DNA from: Methylobacterium sp. 17Sr1-1
Lineage (GTDB): Bacteria; Pseudomonadota; Alphaproteobacteria; Rhizobiales; Beijerinckiaceae
Direction of reading: 5' to 3'
Length of the DNA stretch: 64,000 nt
Assembly (NCBI RefSeq): GCF_003173775.1
Contig: NZ_CP029552.1
Location: 1,654,001 to 1,718,000, forward strand
In this document: piece by piece, positions 8,858 through 16,470 of the stretch
Layout of the letters: the number at the start of each line of letters is the position of its first letter
Numbering within the stretch: position 1 is the first letter of the stretch
Program-made: the position numbers and the translations under genes
Notes under the pieces: generated by a model
Told to the model about the DNA's origin: nothing
Databases searched by the model: none
The model's input: the letters and a program-made list of their open reading frames with translations, nothing else

Positions 8858-9768
8858 TGGGACACCTCCGCGTAGCGCCGCTCGACGAGGGCATTGGCGC
8901 CGACGACGATCAGCACGAGGCCGACCAGCAGCAGCACCGCCACCGCGGCGCCGAGCGGCCAGTTCAGCGTGTTGAGGAACTCGTCGTAGGCGAGCGTCGC
9001 CGCGACCTTGAGCCGGCGCCCGCCGATGATCGCCGGCGTGGCGAAGGCGCTCGCCGAGAGCGAGAACACGATGATCGCGCCCGACAGCACGCCCGGCATG
9101 ATCTGCGGCAGGACGATGCGGCGGATGATGGTGACGGGACCGGCGCCGAGCGACATCGCCGCATGCTCGACCTGAGGGTCGAGGCGCTGGAGCGCGGCCC
9201 AGACCGACAGCACCATGAACGGCATCATCACGTGGACGAGCGCGATGACCACGCCGGTCTCGGTGAACAGGAACGGCAGCGGCGAGGCGATGAGCCCGAG
9301 CGACATCAGGAGCTTGTTGGCGAGCCCGTTCGCGCCACCGAACAGCAGCGCCCAGCCGAGCGTGCGCGCCACGACCGAGATGAGGAGCGGCCCGAGGATC
9401 AGGAGCAGGAAGATCCCGCGCCAGCGCCCGCTCATCCGGTTGAGGATGTAGGCCTCCGGCGCGCCGAGCAAAGCCGTGACCAGGGTGGTGATCAGCGCGA
9501 TGCGGAGCGTGCGCCCGAACATCTCGGCGTAGTACGGGTCGGTCGCGATCTCCTGCCAGTTCTTCAGGATCAGGACCGGCTCGATGCCCTTGTACTGGCC
9601 CCAATCGTGGAACGAGAGCAGGACCGTCATCGCCAGCGGCACCAGCACGATGCCGACGAAGAGCAGCACGGCCGGCAGGATCAGCCAGAGCGGCGCGCGG
9701 CTGGCGCGGGGCTCCGGGACCGTTGTCGCTGGGGCGGCCGGGAGGGTCGTGGTCGCGGCGGCGTTCAC
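8854..9768 (-). CDS. ABC transporter permease, PotB-like
   Basis: A 304-residue permease, read from a GTG at 9768 that overlaps the TGA of the ATPase gene (GTGA). A longer in-frame start at 9897 would lie entirely inside the ATPase gene and is not credible. After a short proline/alanine-rich N-terminus come about six membrane spans and the coupling loop SLGAGPVTIIRRIVLPQIMPG. First permease of a polyamine/opine-type importer. Confidence 0.91.
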   Translation of the reverse strand: MNAAATTTLPAAPATTVPEPRASRAPLWLILPAVLLFVGIVLVPLAMTVLLSFHDWGQYKGIEPVLILKNWQEIATDPYYAEMFGRTLRIALITTLVTALLGAPEAYILNRMSGRWRGIFLLLILGPLLISVVARTLGWALLFGGANGLANKLLMSLGLIASPLPFLFTETGVVIALVHVMMPFMVLSVWAALQRLDPQVEHAAMSLGAGPVTIIRRIVLPQIMPGVLSGAIIVFSLSASAFATPAIIGGRRLKVAATLAYDEFLNTLNWPLGAAVAVLLLVGLVLIVVGANALVERRYAEVSQ

Positions 9769-10826
9769 GCGGCGGCTCCGGCACGCAGGCTCATATCCTC
9801 GGGGCGCCAGGCGAGGCGCACCGCCTCGCCCTCGCCGGGCTGGGTAAGGCCGTCGTTCGGCCTGACCACGATCGCCGGGCCGCATTCGGTCTCGCACTGA
9901 AAGAGCCAGTGGTTGCCCTGGAAGATGCGGGCGGCGACCCGGGCCGGCAGGCCGGCTTCGGCGAACCCGATCCGCTCCGGGCGGACGCTGATCGTCACCG
10001 GGCCGTGGAAGCCCACGGGGGCCGGCGCGCTCCAGCCGCCGGCGACGATCCGGGCGGGAGACGCGCCCTCGATGCGGGCGGAAAAGTCGTTGGTCTTGCC
10101 GAGGAACTGGGCGACGAAGGCGGAAGCGGGCCGCTCGTAGGTGTCCTGCGGCGTGCCGATCTGCTCGATGCGGCCCTTGCTCATCACGACGATCCGGTCC
10201 GACAACGACAGTGCCTCGGTCTGGTCGTGGGTGACGAGAATCGTGGTGGTGCCGAGGTTGCGCTGAATCTGGCGCAGCTCGATCTGCATCTCCTCGCGCA
10301 GCTTGGCGTCGAGATTCGACAGCGGCTCGTCGAGGAGCAGCACGCTCGGGCGGATCACGAGGGCGCGGGCGAGGGCCACCCGCTGCTGCTGGCCGCCCGA
10401 CATCCGGCGCGGATGCCGGTCCTCGTAACCGGCGAGCCCCACCATCGCGAGGGCCGCGCGGACCCGCTCGGTGCGCTCAGGCCTCGAGACCCGCTGCATC
10501 TCGAGGCCGAAGGCGACGTTCTCGGCCGCCGTCATGTGGGGGAAGAGCGCGTAGCTCTGGAAGACGATGCCGAGGCCGCGCTTCGCGGGGTGGACCTGCG
10601 TCAGGTCGCGACCCTCCAGGCGGATCGTCCCGCGGGAGGGCGCCAGGAATCCGGCGATCATCTGCAACGTCGTGGTCTTGCCGCAGCCCGAGGGGCCGAG
10701 GAACGAGATGAACTCGCCCGGCGCGACCGCGAGGTTGAAATCCTCGACCGCGATGTGGCTGCCGAAGGCCTTGGCGACGTGCTCGAGTTCGAGGAGCGGC
10801 GCGGCGGAGCGGGGGTTCGAGGTCAT
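9765..10826 (-). CDS. ABC transporter ATP-binding protein, PotA-like
   Basis: A 353-residue ATPase with Walker A LGPSGCGKTTTLQM, signature RRMSGGQQQRVALARAL, Walker B VLLLDEPLSNLD and switch histidine LVTHDQTEAL, followed by a C-terminal TOBE-type regulatory domain (from about residue 250). This is the PotA/FbpC/CysA class of importer ATPases. It powers uptake with the two permeases that overlap downstream and the binding protein encoded upstream. Confidence 0.94.
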   Translation of the reverse strand: MTSNPRSAAPLLELEHVAKAFGSHIAVEDFNLAVAPGEFISFLGPSGCGKTTTLQMIAGFLAPSRGTIRLEGRDLTQVHPAKRGLGIVFQSYALFPHMTAAENVAFGLEMQRVSRPERTERVRAALAMVGLAGYEDRHPRRMSGGQQQRVALARALVIRPSVLLLDEPLSNLDAKLREEMQIELRQIQRNLGTTTILVTHDQTEALSLSDRIVVMSKGRIEQIGTPQDTYERPASAFVAQFLGKTNDFSARIEGASPARIVAGGWSAPAPVGFHGPVTISVRPERIGFAEAGLPARVAARIFQGNHWLFQCETECGPAIVVRPNDGLTQPGEGEAVRLAWRPEDMSLRAGAAA

Positions 10827-10872
10827 GCGCGGGATCCGGGGCTGTCCGGGAAAAGAAGAGGCGCGGGGTACT

Positions 10873-11077
10873 CCTCTCCCCGCGGGCGGGGAGAGGCCTG
10901 AGCTCCGGAGGGGCTCAGGGAGCCCGCGCAGCGAACCGCAGGTTCGCCGCGAGGGTGAGGGGGTGGTGCCGGAGGAGCCTCATCCGGAGACACCCCCTCA
11001 CCCTCGCTCCGGCTTCGCCTGCGCTTGCCGCGCCCTCTGAACGAGGGCTCGGCCCTCTCCCCGCCCGCGGGGAGAGG
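10873..11077. repeat. Large inverted repeat between binding-protein and ATPase genes
   Basis: Outer 24-base arms (10873-10896 and 11054-11077) are exact reverse complements, and each is itself a hairpin (CCTCTCCCCGC against GCGGGGAGAGG). Inside, GTGAGGGGGTG near 10955 faces CACCCCCTCAC near 10990. It resembles the mosaic CG-rich repeats found in rhizobia and methylobacteria. Lying inside an apparent operon, it may lower expression of the transporter genes relative to the binding protein. Confidence 0.75.
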
Positions 11078-11131
11078 CGGAAGCCCGCGCTTTGAAGGGC
11101 GAGACGCGAGGGGTTTCAGGATTCGGCAGAC

Positions 11132-12172
11132 CTACCGCTCGACCTCCCGATTCCACCGTTTCGTCCACTCCTCACGCTTCTCGTTCACCACCGTCCAGTC
11201 CGGCGTGTACAGAGCGGCGGCGCGGGGGCCGACGGGGGCCATCTTGACGATCTCCGGCGGCACCTCGACCGTCTTCACCACCGGGCCGTAGCCGTATTCC
11301 TTCAGCATCGTCAGCTGCACCTTGGGGTCGAGCAGCGCCTTGATGAAGGCGTTGGCGAGCGGCGACCCCTTCGGCTTGGCGATCGGGCAGGCAGCGGTGA
11401 GGAGCGCGACCGCGCCCTCCTTCGGGTAGACGAAATCGACCGGGAAGCCGGTATTGGCCAATCCCTGCACCCGGCCGGTGCCCCACACCGCGATCACCGC
11501 CTGGCCGGACTGGAACAGCTCGGTCATCTTGCCGGGCGACGGCTCGTAGGCCAGCACGTTCGGGTTGATCTCGGACTTGAAGATCTTGAACGCCGAATCG
11601 ACGTTCTTCTCGCTGCCACCGTTCATCTTCGCCAGCATCACCAGGACATTGAGCCCGTAGGTGTTGTTGATCGGCGGGATGACGAGCTTCTGGCGGTACT
11701 TGGGGTCCTTGAGGTCGTTCCAGGAGGTCGGCGGCGCCCAGCCCCGCTCCGAAAAGACCTTGGTGTTGTACATGAGCCCGGTGGCGACGAGGCCGGTCGC
11801 CACCGCCTTGTCGTCGGTGAAGCGGGCGAGATCGTAGAGGTCGCCGGTCGGCACGCCCTCGATCTTGTCGCAGAATCCGAGCTGGATCGCCTGGTACATC
11901 GGGCCGTCATCGACGATGGCGACGTCGATCTGCTGGTTGCCCTTCTGCGCCTGGAGCTTGGCCAGCGTGTCGGTGGAATTGCCGGCGACGTACTCGACCT
12001 TGACGTCGTTGGCCTTCTCGAAGGCCGGGATCACCTCGGTGCGGATCGTCTTCTCGAACGAGCCGCCGTAGCCGGCGACGTAGAGCGTCTTCTGCTGCGC
12101 CGCCGCGGGGGTGAGCGAGGTCGCCAGGGCCGTGAGGCCGAGGGCGGTCAGGAGGCCGAGCTGCTTCACCAA
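11132..12172 (-). CDS. ABC transporter periplasmic substrate-binding protein (polyamine/opine type)
   Basis: About 346 residues with a clear Sec signal peptide ending ...LTPAAAQQ and a mature start KTLYVAGYGGSFEK, typical of PotD/extracellular solute-binding family proteins. The start is a TTG at 12172 (8 nt after AGGAG) or the next codon, GTG at 12169; longer frames would remove the signal peptide from the N-terminus. It captures substrate in the periplasm for the permeases downstream and is divergent from a LysR regulator. The substrate is not certain: polyamine, opine or another amino-acid derivative. Confidence 0.9.
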   Translation of the reverse strand: MVKQLGLLTALGLTALATSLTPAAAQQKTLYVAGYGGSFEKTIRTEVIPAFEKANDVKVEYVAGNSTDTLAKLQAQKGNQQIDVAIVDDGPMYQAIQLGFCDKIEGVPTGDLYDLARFTDDKAVATGLVATGLMYNTKVFSERGWAPPTSWNDLKDPKYRQKLVIPPINNTYGLNVLVMLAKMNGGSEKNVDSAFKIFKSEINPNVLAYEPSPGKMTELFQSGQAVIAVWGTGRVQGLANTGFPVDFVYPKEGAVALLTAACPIAKPKGSPLANAFIKALLDPKVQLTMLKEYGYGPVVKTVEVPPEIVKMAPVGPRAAALYTPDWTVVNEKREEWTKRWNREVER

Positions 12173-12330
12173 GGACCTGTCTCCTCTCGCGGACGCGATG
12201 CGGCGCTGCACAAGAATGTGCCATGGCGCGCCGATAGGCAAAAAGGTGCCGGGCCGGCCGAGACTCGTCCAATGCGAAATGGCGCGCGTTTCATGTCGAA
12301 ATGTTATGGTTCGCAACGGGAGGAGGCCCG

Positions 12331-13236
12331 ATGGCACGGATCAACCTGCGGCAGGTCGAGGCCTTCCGCGCCACGATGCTCACCGGCAGCGTCACCGAGG
12401 CCGCCGCCCTGATGGGGGTGACGCAGCCGGCGGTGAGCCGGCTCCTGCGCGACCTCCAGGCGCTCCTCAACATGCCGCTGTTCGAGAAGCGCGGCACCGG
12501 CCTCGTCCCGAATGCGGCCGCGACTGCGCTCTACACGGAAGTGGAGCGCTCCTTCGTCGGGTTGGAACGGATCGGGGCGGCGGCCGAGGAGATCCGCAAC
12601 AGGCGCACCGGATTCCTGCGGGTCGCGGCGCTACCGGCACTCGCCAACGGCTACCTGCCGCGGCTGACCGGGCACTTCCTCAAGGACCGGCCGAACCTGA
12701 ACCTGTCGCTGTTCGGGGTGATCTCGCCGATCGTGGTCGACTGGGTGACCAACAACCAGTGCGACGTCGGCTTCGCCGAGGTGCCGATCGCCCACGAGGG
12801 CGTGCCGAGCCGGCGCCTGCCGGCGGTGGCCCGGGTGGCCGTGCTGCCGGAGGGCCATTGCCTCGCCGAGAAGGCCGTGCTCGGGCCGCGCGACTTCGAG
12901 GGCGAGACCTTCGTCTCGCTCACCGCCGGCTCGACCGGGCGCCATCTCGTCGACCAGGCCTTCCACCGCGACGGCGTGCGGCGGATCCTGCGCATCGAGA
13001 CCGCCCTGTCGGAGATCATCTGCGGTCTGGTCTCGTCCGGAATCGGCGTATCGATCTCCGATCCCTTCACGGCGCGGGAATTCGAGGGCCGCGGGGTGGT
13101 GGTGCGCCCCTTCGTGCCGAGAATCGAGTTCGAGTTCGCGGCGGTGTTCCCGCCCCAGCGCAGCCCCTCCCCGGTCGCCCTCGACCTCGTCGCGGCCGTG
13201 CGGGACTCGCTCCTGGCGCCGCCCTTCTCGGATTGA
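12331..13236 (+). CDS. LysR-family transcriptional regulator
   Basis: A 301-residue regulator. The start MARINLRQVEAF has a strong GGGAGGAGG site upstream. The N-terminal winged helix contains GSVTEAAALMGVTQPAVSRLLRDLQ, and a periplasmic-binding-like effector domain follows from about residue 90. It is divergent from the binding-protein gene across a 158-bp gap, the usual LysR arrangement for control of the adjacent catabolic operon. A GAAA...TTTC element near 12276-12292 lies in that gap and could be part of its binding site. Confidence 0.92.
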   Translation: MARINLRQVEAFRATMLTGSVTEAAALMGVTQPAVSRLLRDLQALLNMPLFEKRGTGLVPNAAATALYTEVERSFVGLERIGAAAEEIRNRRTGFLRVAALPALANGYLPRLTGHFLKDRPNLNLSLFGVISPIVVDWVTNNQCDVGFAEVPIAHEGVPSRRLPAVARVAVLPEGHCLAEKAVLGPRDFEGETFVSLTAGSTGRHLVDQAFHRDGVRRILRIETALSEIICGLVSSGIGVSISDPFTAREFEGRGVVVRPFVPRIEFEFAAVFPPQRSPSPVALDLVAAVRDSLLAPPFSD

Positions 13237-13258
13237 GGATCGCGTTTCACGCCGCCCC

Positions 13259-14410
13259 TCACGTCAGCCGCCTCCGGCGCATCGCCAGGAGCTCGGTCCC
13301 GGTCTGGTACCGCCCTTCGCCCGCGAGCCGCACGAGGCGCCGAAAGTAGCCGCCCGGATTGCGGATCCGGTTCCGGCCCGACCGGACGTCGTCGTCGTGG
13401 GCCTGCGCCACGACCAGCACCAGCACAGCCGCCTCGTAGGGCCCGACCACCGCGCAGGCCTCGGCCCAGGCGCTCGGATGCGCCCCGATCGACGCTCTCA
13501 GCTGGCGGCCCGCGTCGAGGATCTCGTGTTCCTCGCGGATTTCGCCGCTCACCAGGTCGCGCACCACCGGGCAGGCCTCGACGACCAACGCCGGTGTCGG
13601 AGCCGGCCCCGGCTGTTCGCTCCGGCGAGGCGGTTCGGCGATCCCCGGCGAGTCCTTGCTCCAAGCCTCGGTAGGAGATCCTTTCTCTGGTTCTATGTGC
13701 GGGCAGGTGTTGCCGTCACAGCCGGCTGCGTAGAAGCGATCCTCCACCATCCGGCGCAGCTCGCTCCAGGCTTCCAGCACGAGGTCGGGATCACCCGCGC
13801 CGCGCCGCTCGGGCGTGATCGCTTCCAGGCTGCCCTGGGCGTCGACGAGGTCGGCAACCGTCGTGTCGGGATGGCGCGCGTTGAGCGCCTGCAAAGCCTC
13901 CGCCACGGCGCGCCGGTGCATCGTCACGAGGTCGAAGGCCCGGCGGCGCCGTTCCCGCGCCTCGGCCCGCGCCTGGATCGCCAGCGCCCAGTCGCCGCGG
14001 CGGGCGTAGAGCGGGGTCAGGTCGAAGCCGAAGGCGTCGAGGATCGTCCCGTCGCGGGAGCGGATCGCGTAGCGCTTGCCGTTGGCCGAATCCTTCGGCG
14101 TGATGATCTCGAGACCCACGAGGTCGCGGATCGCATAGCGCACGGCGCGCTCCGAGAGCCCGGTGCGCGAGACCAGGTACTCGTTCGACGGCCACACGAT
14201 CAGGCGCGACCATGCCTGCTCGCCCCAGGCGGCGACGAGCTCGGACAGGACCAGCCGGAGGGCCGGACGCAATCCGAGCGCCTTCGCGGCCTCCCGGGCG
14301 GAAGCGGACAATTCCTTGCGCGTGACCGTGCGCCCGTCCTCGAGGGCGCGTCTCTGTCCGGCGAGGGCGGCGCGCGTCAGCGGCCGGCCCCCGGTCTGAA
14401 CCATCTCCAC
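13259..14410 (-). CDS. repC: Replication initiator RepC
   Basis: A 383-residue protein of the RepC family that initiates replication of repABC plasmids, with the origin normally inside its own gene. Family marks are an N-terminal RPLTRAALAGQRRAL, a winged-helix region (EYLVSRTGLSERAVRYAIRDL, residues 115-140), the DLTPLYARRG segment, and a C-terminal RNPGGYFRRLVRLAGEG. A GTG start at 14410 is 6 nt from AGGAGG; an ATG at 14404 is the alternative. Canonically repC is third in a repA-repB-repC operon, but here it stands alone, 38 kb from repAB, with its own small upstream gene and leader. Confidence 0.9.
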   Translation of the reverse strand: MEMVQTGGRPLTRAALAGQRRALEDGRTVTRKELSASAREAAKALGLRPALRLVLSELVAAWGEQAWSRLIVWPSNEYLVSRTGLSERAVRYAIRDLVGLEIITPKDSANGKRYAIRSRDGTILDAFGFDLTPLYARRGDWALAIQARAEARERRRRAFDLVTMHRRAVAEALQALNARHPDTTVADLVDAQGSLEAITPERRGAGDPDLVLEAWSELRRMVEDRFYAAGCDGNTCPHIEPEKGSPTEAWSKDSPGIAEPPRRSEQPGPAPTPALVVEACPVVRDLVSGEIREEHEILDAGRQLRASIGAHPSAWAEACAVVGPYEAAVLVLVVAQAHDDDVRSGRNRIRNPGGYFRRLVRLAGEGRYQTGTELLAMRRRRLT

Positions 14411-14464
14411 TCCACACCTCCTTGGACGGAGGCAAAGCGGGACCGTTCGCCCGAGAGGGCGTCA

Positions 14465-14493
14465 TTGACGAGAAGGTCGGGAACCGCTAGAAG
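14465..14493 (+). promoter_or_regulatory. Candidate promoter of an antisense RNA in the repC leader
   Basis: TTGACG, 17 bases, TAGAAG, reading away from repC on the plus strand. This is a good sigma-70-like match in a leader where repABC plasmids keep their antisense RNA promoter. Start of transcription would be near 14500. Confidence 0.5.
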
Positions 14494-14499
14494 GAGGAT

Positions 14500-14586
14500 G
14501 CCAATCCGGTCTTCAAGCGGCGGCTTCCCCAGCCCCCGTTATGAGATCCCAAAAAGCGCCGAGGTCCCCACCTCGGCGCTTTTTTG
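14500..14586 (+). ncRNA. Candidate counter-transcribed RNA controlling repC
   Basis: The promoter at 14465-14493 points into a perfect terminator hairpin ending at 14585, giving an RNA of about 85 nt that is antisense to the repC mRNA leader. In known repABC plasmids a small RNA (incA/RepE) lies directly upstream of repC, runs opposite to it and blocks its translation. Position, direction and terminator all fit. No expression evidence is available, and the hairpin could simply end the minus-strand gene at 14598. Confidence 0.45.
14551..14585. terminator. Bidirectional intrinsic terminator upstream of repC
   Basis: Arms AGCGCCGAGGT and ACCTCGGCGCT with a CCCC loop, flanked by A5 on the left and T5 on the right, so it can terminate RNA in both directions. 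It ends the candidate antisense RNA on the plus strand and the small gene at 14598-14795 on the minus strand. Confidence 0.85.
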
Positions 14587-14597
14587 CTTTGCTGCGT

Positions 14598-14795
14598 CTA
14601 CATGCTCTGTTCCATGAAAACCTGCTCGAGCGCGTGGATGATCGCGAGGCGCCGGTTCGGGAACTTGCCCTCACGCACCGCCGCGTCGATCGCCTGCTGC
14701 ACCTGCGCCGGCACCCAGACATTCGTCTCCGTCTCCCCGGAGGCCTTGCGGGCCTCGCGGAGCTTCTTGACGCGCTGAGACGGGGTATCGGCCAT
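14598..14795 (-). CDS. Small putative DNA-binding protein (ribbon-helix-helix-like)
   Basis: A 65-residue charged protein, MADTPSQRVKKLREARKASG at its N-terminus, then a short strand-like TNVWVP and two predicted helices (QVQQAIDAAVREG and NRRLAIIHALEQVFM). Strand-helix-helix with this size recalls CopG/Arc-type plasmid regulators, though no family motif is decisive. It precedes repC in the same direction, is separated from it by a terminator, and has a 26-bp perfect palindrome 12 bp upstream of its start, which suggests self-regulation. Role in copy-number or partition control is inference. Confidence 0.65.
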   Translation of the reverse strand: MADTPSQRVKKLREARKASGETETNVWVPAQVQQAIDAAVREGKFPNRRLAIIHALEQVFMEQSM

Positions 14796-14806
14796 CGCTT
14801 GGGCTC

Positions 14807-14832
14807 CACGACTCGTAACGTTACGAGTCGTG
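14807..14832. promoter_or_regulatory. 26-bp perfect palindrome, probable operator
   Basis: Arms CACGACTCGTAAC and GTTACGAGTCGTG meet without a spacer. It ends 12 bp upstream of the small gene at 14598-14795 and carries two GANTC sites. A perfect 26-bp palindrome is very unlikely by chance and best fits a dimer or tetramer binding site. Confidence 0.7.
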
Positions 14833-15029
14833 TCATGACTCGGGCGGGCCGGGCAATGCGGAGTCGAGATTCGGCGGTGGATGTTAAATTCGATTCACAG
14901 ACGAATCGGGCGCGTGGCCGCGACGGCTGCCGATTCGGGGTGATCTGGCCCCTCGGCACGGCTGCACCGGCCGATTCGTGAAGAGTTCCATGCGGGATTC
15001 GCGCGAATCATCGGCAATAGCCTCGAATC
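14810..15029. other. Cluster of 12 GANTC (CcrM methylation) sites
   Basis: GANTC occurs at 14810, 14825, 14837, 14861, 14868, 14892, 14903, 14932, 14973, 14996, 15005 and 15025. Six of the last eight are CGATTCG/CGAATCG-like hexamers on either strand, including the palindrome GATTCGCGCGAATC at 14996-15009. In DNA this GC-rich fewer than one site would be expected. GANTC is the target of CcrM, the cell-cycle methylase of alphaproteobacteria. The repeats could also be initiator iterons or centromere sites. The remaining gap to 15239 holds only a short hairpin (arms CGCCTCTC/GAGAGGCG at 15164-15183). Confidence 0.75.
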
Positions 15030-15239
15030 GGCGGGATGCTCTTGGGCGCGGCGGGTTTCACCGGGGTCAAGGGGGCGGATGAGGGTCCCCGACCCGGACC
15101 GTTCCGCTCGAGGCCCGACACGCGGCGCTTGATTCCGGAAGCGGGCCGCCGTCACCTGCGCCCCGCCTCTCCCGCGAGAGGCGATCCCGCGCCGCCGGGG
15201 TGACGTCCCACGAACAACGATCCATCGGGAGGAACCACC

Positions 15240-15548
15240 ATGATCCACGTCCTCGCCATCATCACCGCCAAGCCCGGCCAGCGCGACACGGTGCTGGAGG
15301 CCTTCCGGGCCAACGTGCCCGCCGTCCACGCCGAGGACGGCTGCATCGAGTACGGGGCGGCGATCGACACCGACGGGGCCGGGCCGATCCAGGCGCCGCT
15401 CGGGCCGGACACCTTCGTGGTGGTCGAGAAATGGGCGAGCCTCGACGCGCTCAAGGCGCACGCGGCCGCGCCCCACATGGCGGCCTACGGGGCGAAGACG
15501 AAGGAGCTCATCGCCTCCCGCGTCATCCACGTGCTGTCGCCGGCCTGA
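15240..15548 (+). CDS. Putative quinol monooxygenase, ABM family
   Basis: A 102-residue protein with the antibiotic-biosynthesis-monooxygenase (ABM) fold: MIHVLAIITAKPG at the start, then CIEYGAAID and FVVVEKWASLDALKAHAAAPHM. YgiN-like members oxidise quinols or aromatic intermediates without cofactor or help to detoxify quinones. Start is preceded by GGGAGGAACCACC. Stands alone, convergent with the dehydrogenase that follows. Confidence 0.85.
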   Translation: MIHVLAIITAKPGQRDTVLEAFRANVPAVHAEDGCIEYGAAIDTDGAGPIQAPLGPDTFVVVEKWASLDALKAHAAAPHMAAYGAKTKELIASRVIHVLSPA

Positions 15549-15557
15549 CCGAAGCCC

Positions 15558-15580
15558 GGCGCCCTCATCATGAGGGCGCC
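15558..15580. terminator. Convergent-gene hairpin
   Basis: GGCGCCCTCAT and ATGAGGGCGCC around a single C form a perfect palindrome that includes the stop codon of the minus-strand dehydrogenase. Probably ends transcripts from both sides. Confidence 0.55.
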
Positions 15581-16470
15581 CGGACCTTCACCCCCAGCAT
15601 CGCCTCGAAGGGCAGCACCATCGCGCCCTTGTCGCGCCCGCCATGGCCGGCGCGCAGGGCCATCTGGTAGGTCGTGGTGGCCGCCGCCGTCACCGGCAGG
15701 GGGAAGCCGCGGCCGACCGCGACCGCCGCGGCGCTGACGAGGTCCTTGTAGGCCTTCGCCAGGGGATAGCCCTCGTCGAACTCGCCGCGCAGGATCCGCG
15801 GCACGAAGTATTGCGAGGCGTAGCTGCGGCTGGTCCCGGTCGTCACCACGCCCGCCAGCTGTTCGGGGTCGAGGCCCATCGCCACCGCCATCGGCAGCAC
15901 CTCGGCGAGCGCCGCGATGTTGATGTCGTAGATCACGTTGTTGATCGTCTTGGTGAGCTGGCCGCTGCCGAGCGGCCCCATATGGAGCACCTCGGCGCCG
16001 ATGCGGTCGAGCAGCGGCTTCATCGCCGCGAAGGTTTCGGGCGCCCCGCCGCACATCACCGTGAGCGTCCCGGCCTCGGCCCCGGCCGGCGCTCCGGAGA
16101 CCGGGGCGTCGAGGACACGGAAGCCCCGTGCCTCCAGCGCCTTGCCGATGCTCACCGCCTGCCCGTGCGCGATGGTGCTCAGATCGATCACCGTCGCGCC
16201 GGGCGCGAGGCGGGGCTCGAGCCCGTCGGGGCCGAACAGCACGCTCTCGACCACGTCGCCGTCGGGCAGGCACAGGACCAGCACGTCGGCGCCCGCGACC
16301 GCGTCCCGGTCGGTCGTGACGGCGACCCCCGGCTCCGCGAGGCCCGCGATGCGCGCCGGATCGGCATCGACCGCCACGATCGTCTCGGCCCCGTCGCCCT
16401 TGCGGGCGAGGTTGCGGACGATCGGCCAGCCCATCTGGCCGAGGCCCATCACGGCGATGCGGCGGCTCAT
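15568..16470 (-). CDS. NAD(P)-dependent beta-hydroxyacid dehydrogenase
   Basis: A 300-residue member of the 3-hydroxyisobutyrate/6-phosphogluconate dehydrogenase family. The Rossmann motif is MGLGQMGWPIVRNL, the substrate motif is LDAPVSGAPAGAEAGTLTVM, and the catalytic lysine segment is GSGQLTKTINNVIYDIN. Members oxidise beta-hydroxyacids such as 3-hydroxyisobutyrate, tartronate semialdehyde or glyoxylate-related substrates. ATGA overlap with the upstream carboxymuconolactone-decarboxylase-like gene points to a two-gene operon. Substrate not determined. Confidence 0.9.
   Translation of the reverse strand: MSRRIAVMGLGQMGWPIVRNLARKGDGAETIVAVDADPARIAGLAEPGVAVTTDRDAVAGADVLVLCLPDGDVVESVLFGPDGLEPRLAPGATVIDLSTIAHGQAVSIGKALEARGFRVLDAPVSGAPAGAEAGTLTVMCGGAPETFAAMKPLLDRIGAEVLHMGPLGSGQLTKTINNVIYDINIAALAEVLPMAVAMGLDPEQLAGVVTTGTSRSYASQYFVPRILRGEFDEGYPLAKAYKDLVSAAAVAVGRGFPLPVTAAATTTYQMALRAGHGGRDKGAMVLPFEAMLGVKVRAPS

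Noticed and set aside
12276..12292. A LysR box in the gap between the regulator and the binding-protein gene
   Set aside because: The GAAA/TTTC symmetry is short and a T-N11-A motif is too frequent to call; mentioned only under the LysR gene.
14868..15029. A CRISPR array
   Set aside because: Repeated units are only six to seven bases, lie on both strands and have irregular spacing.
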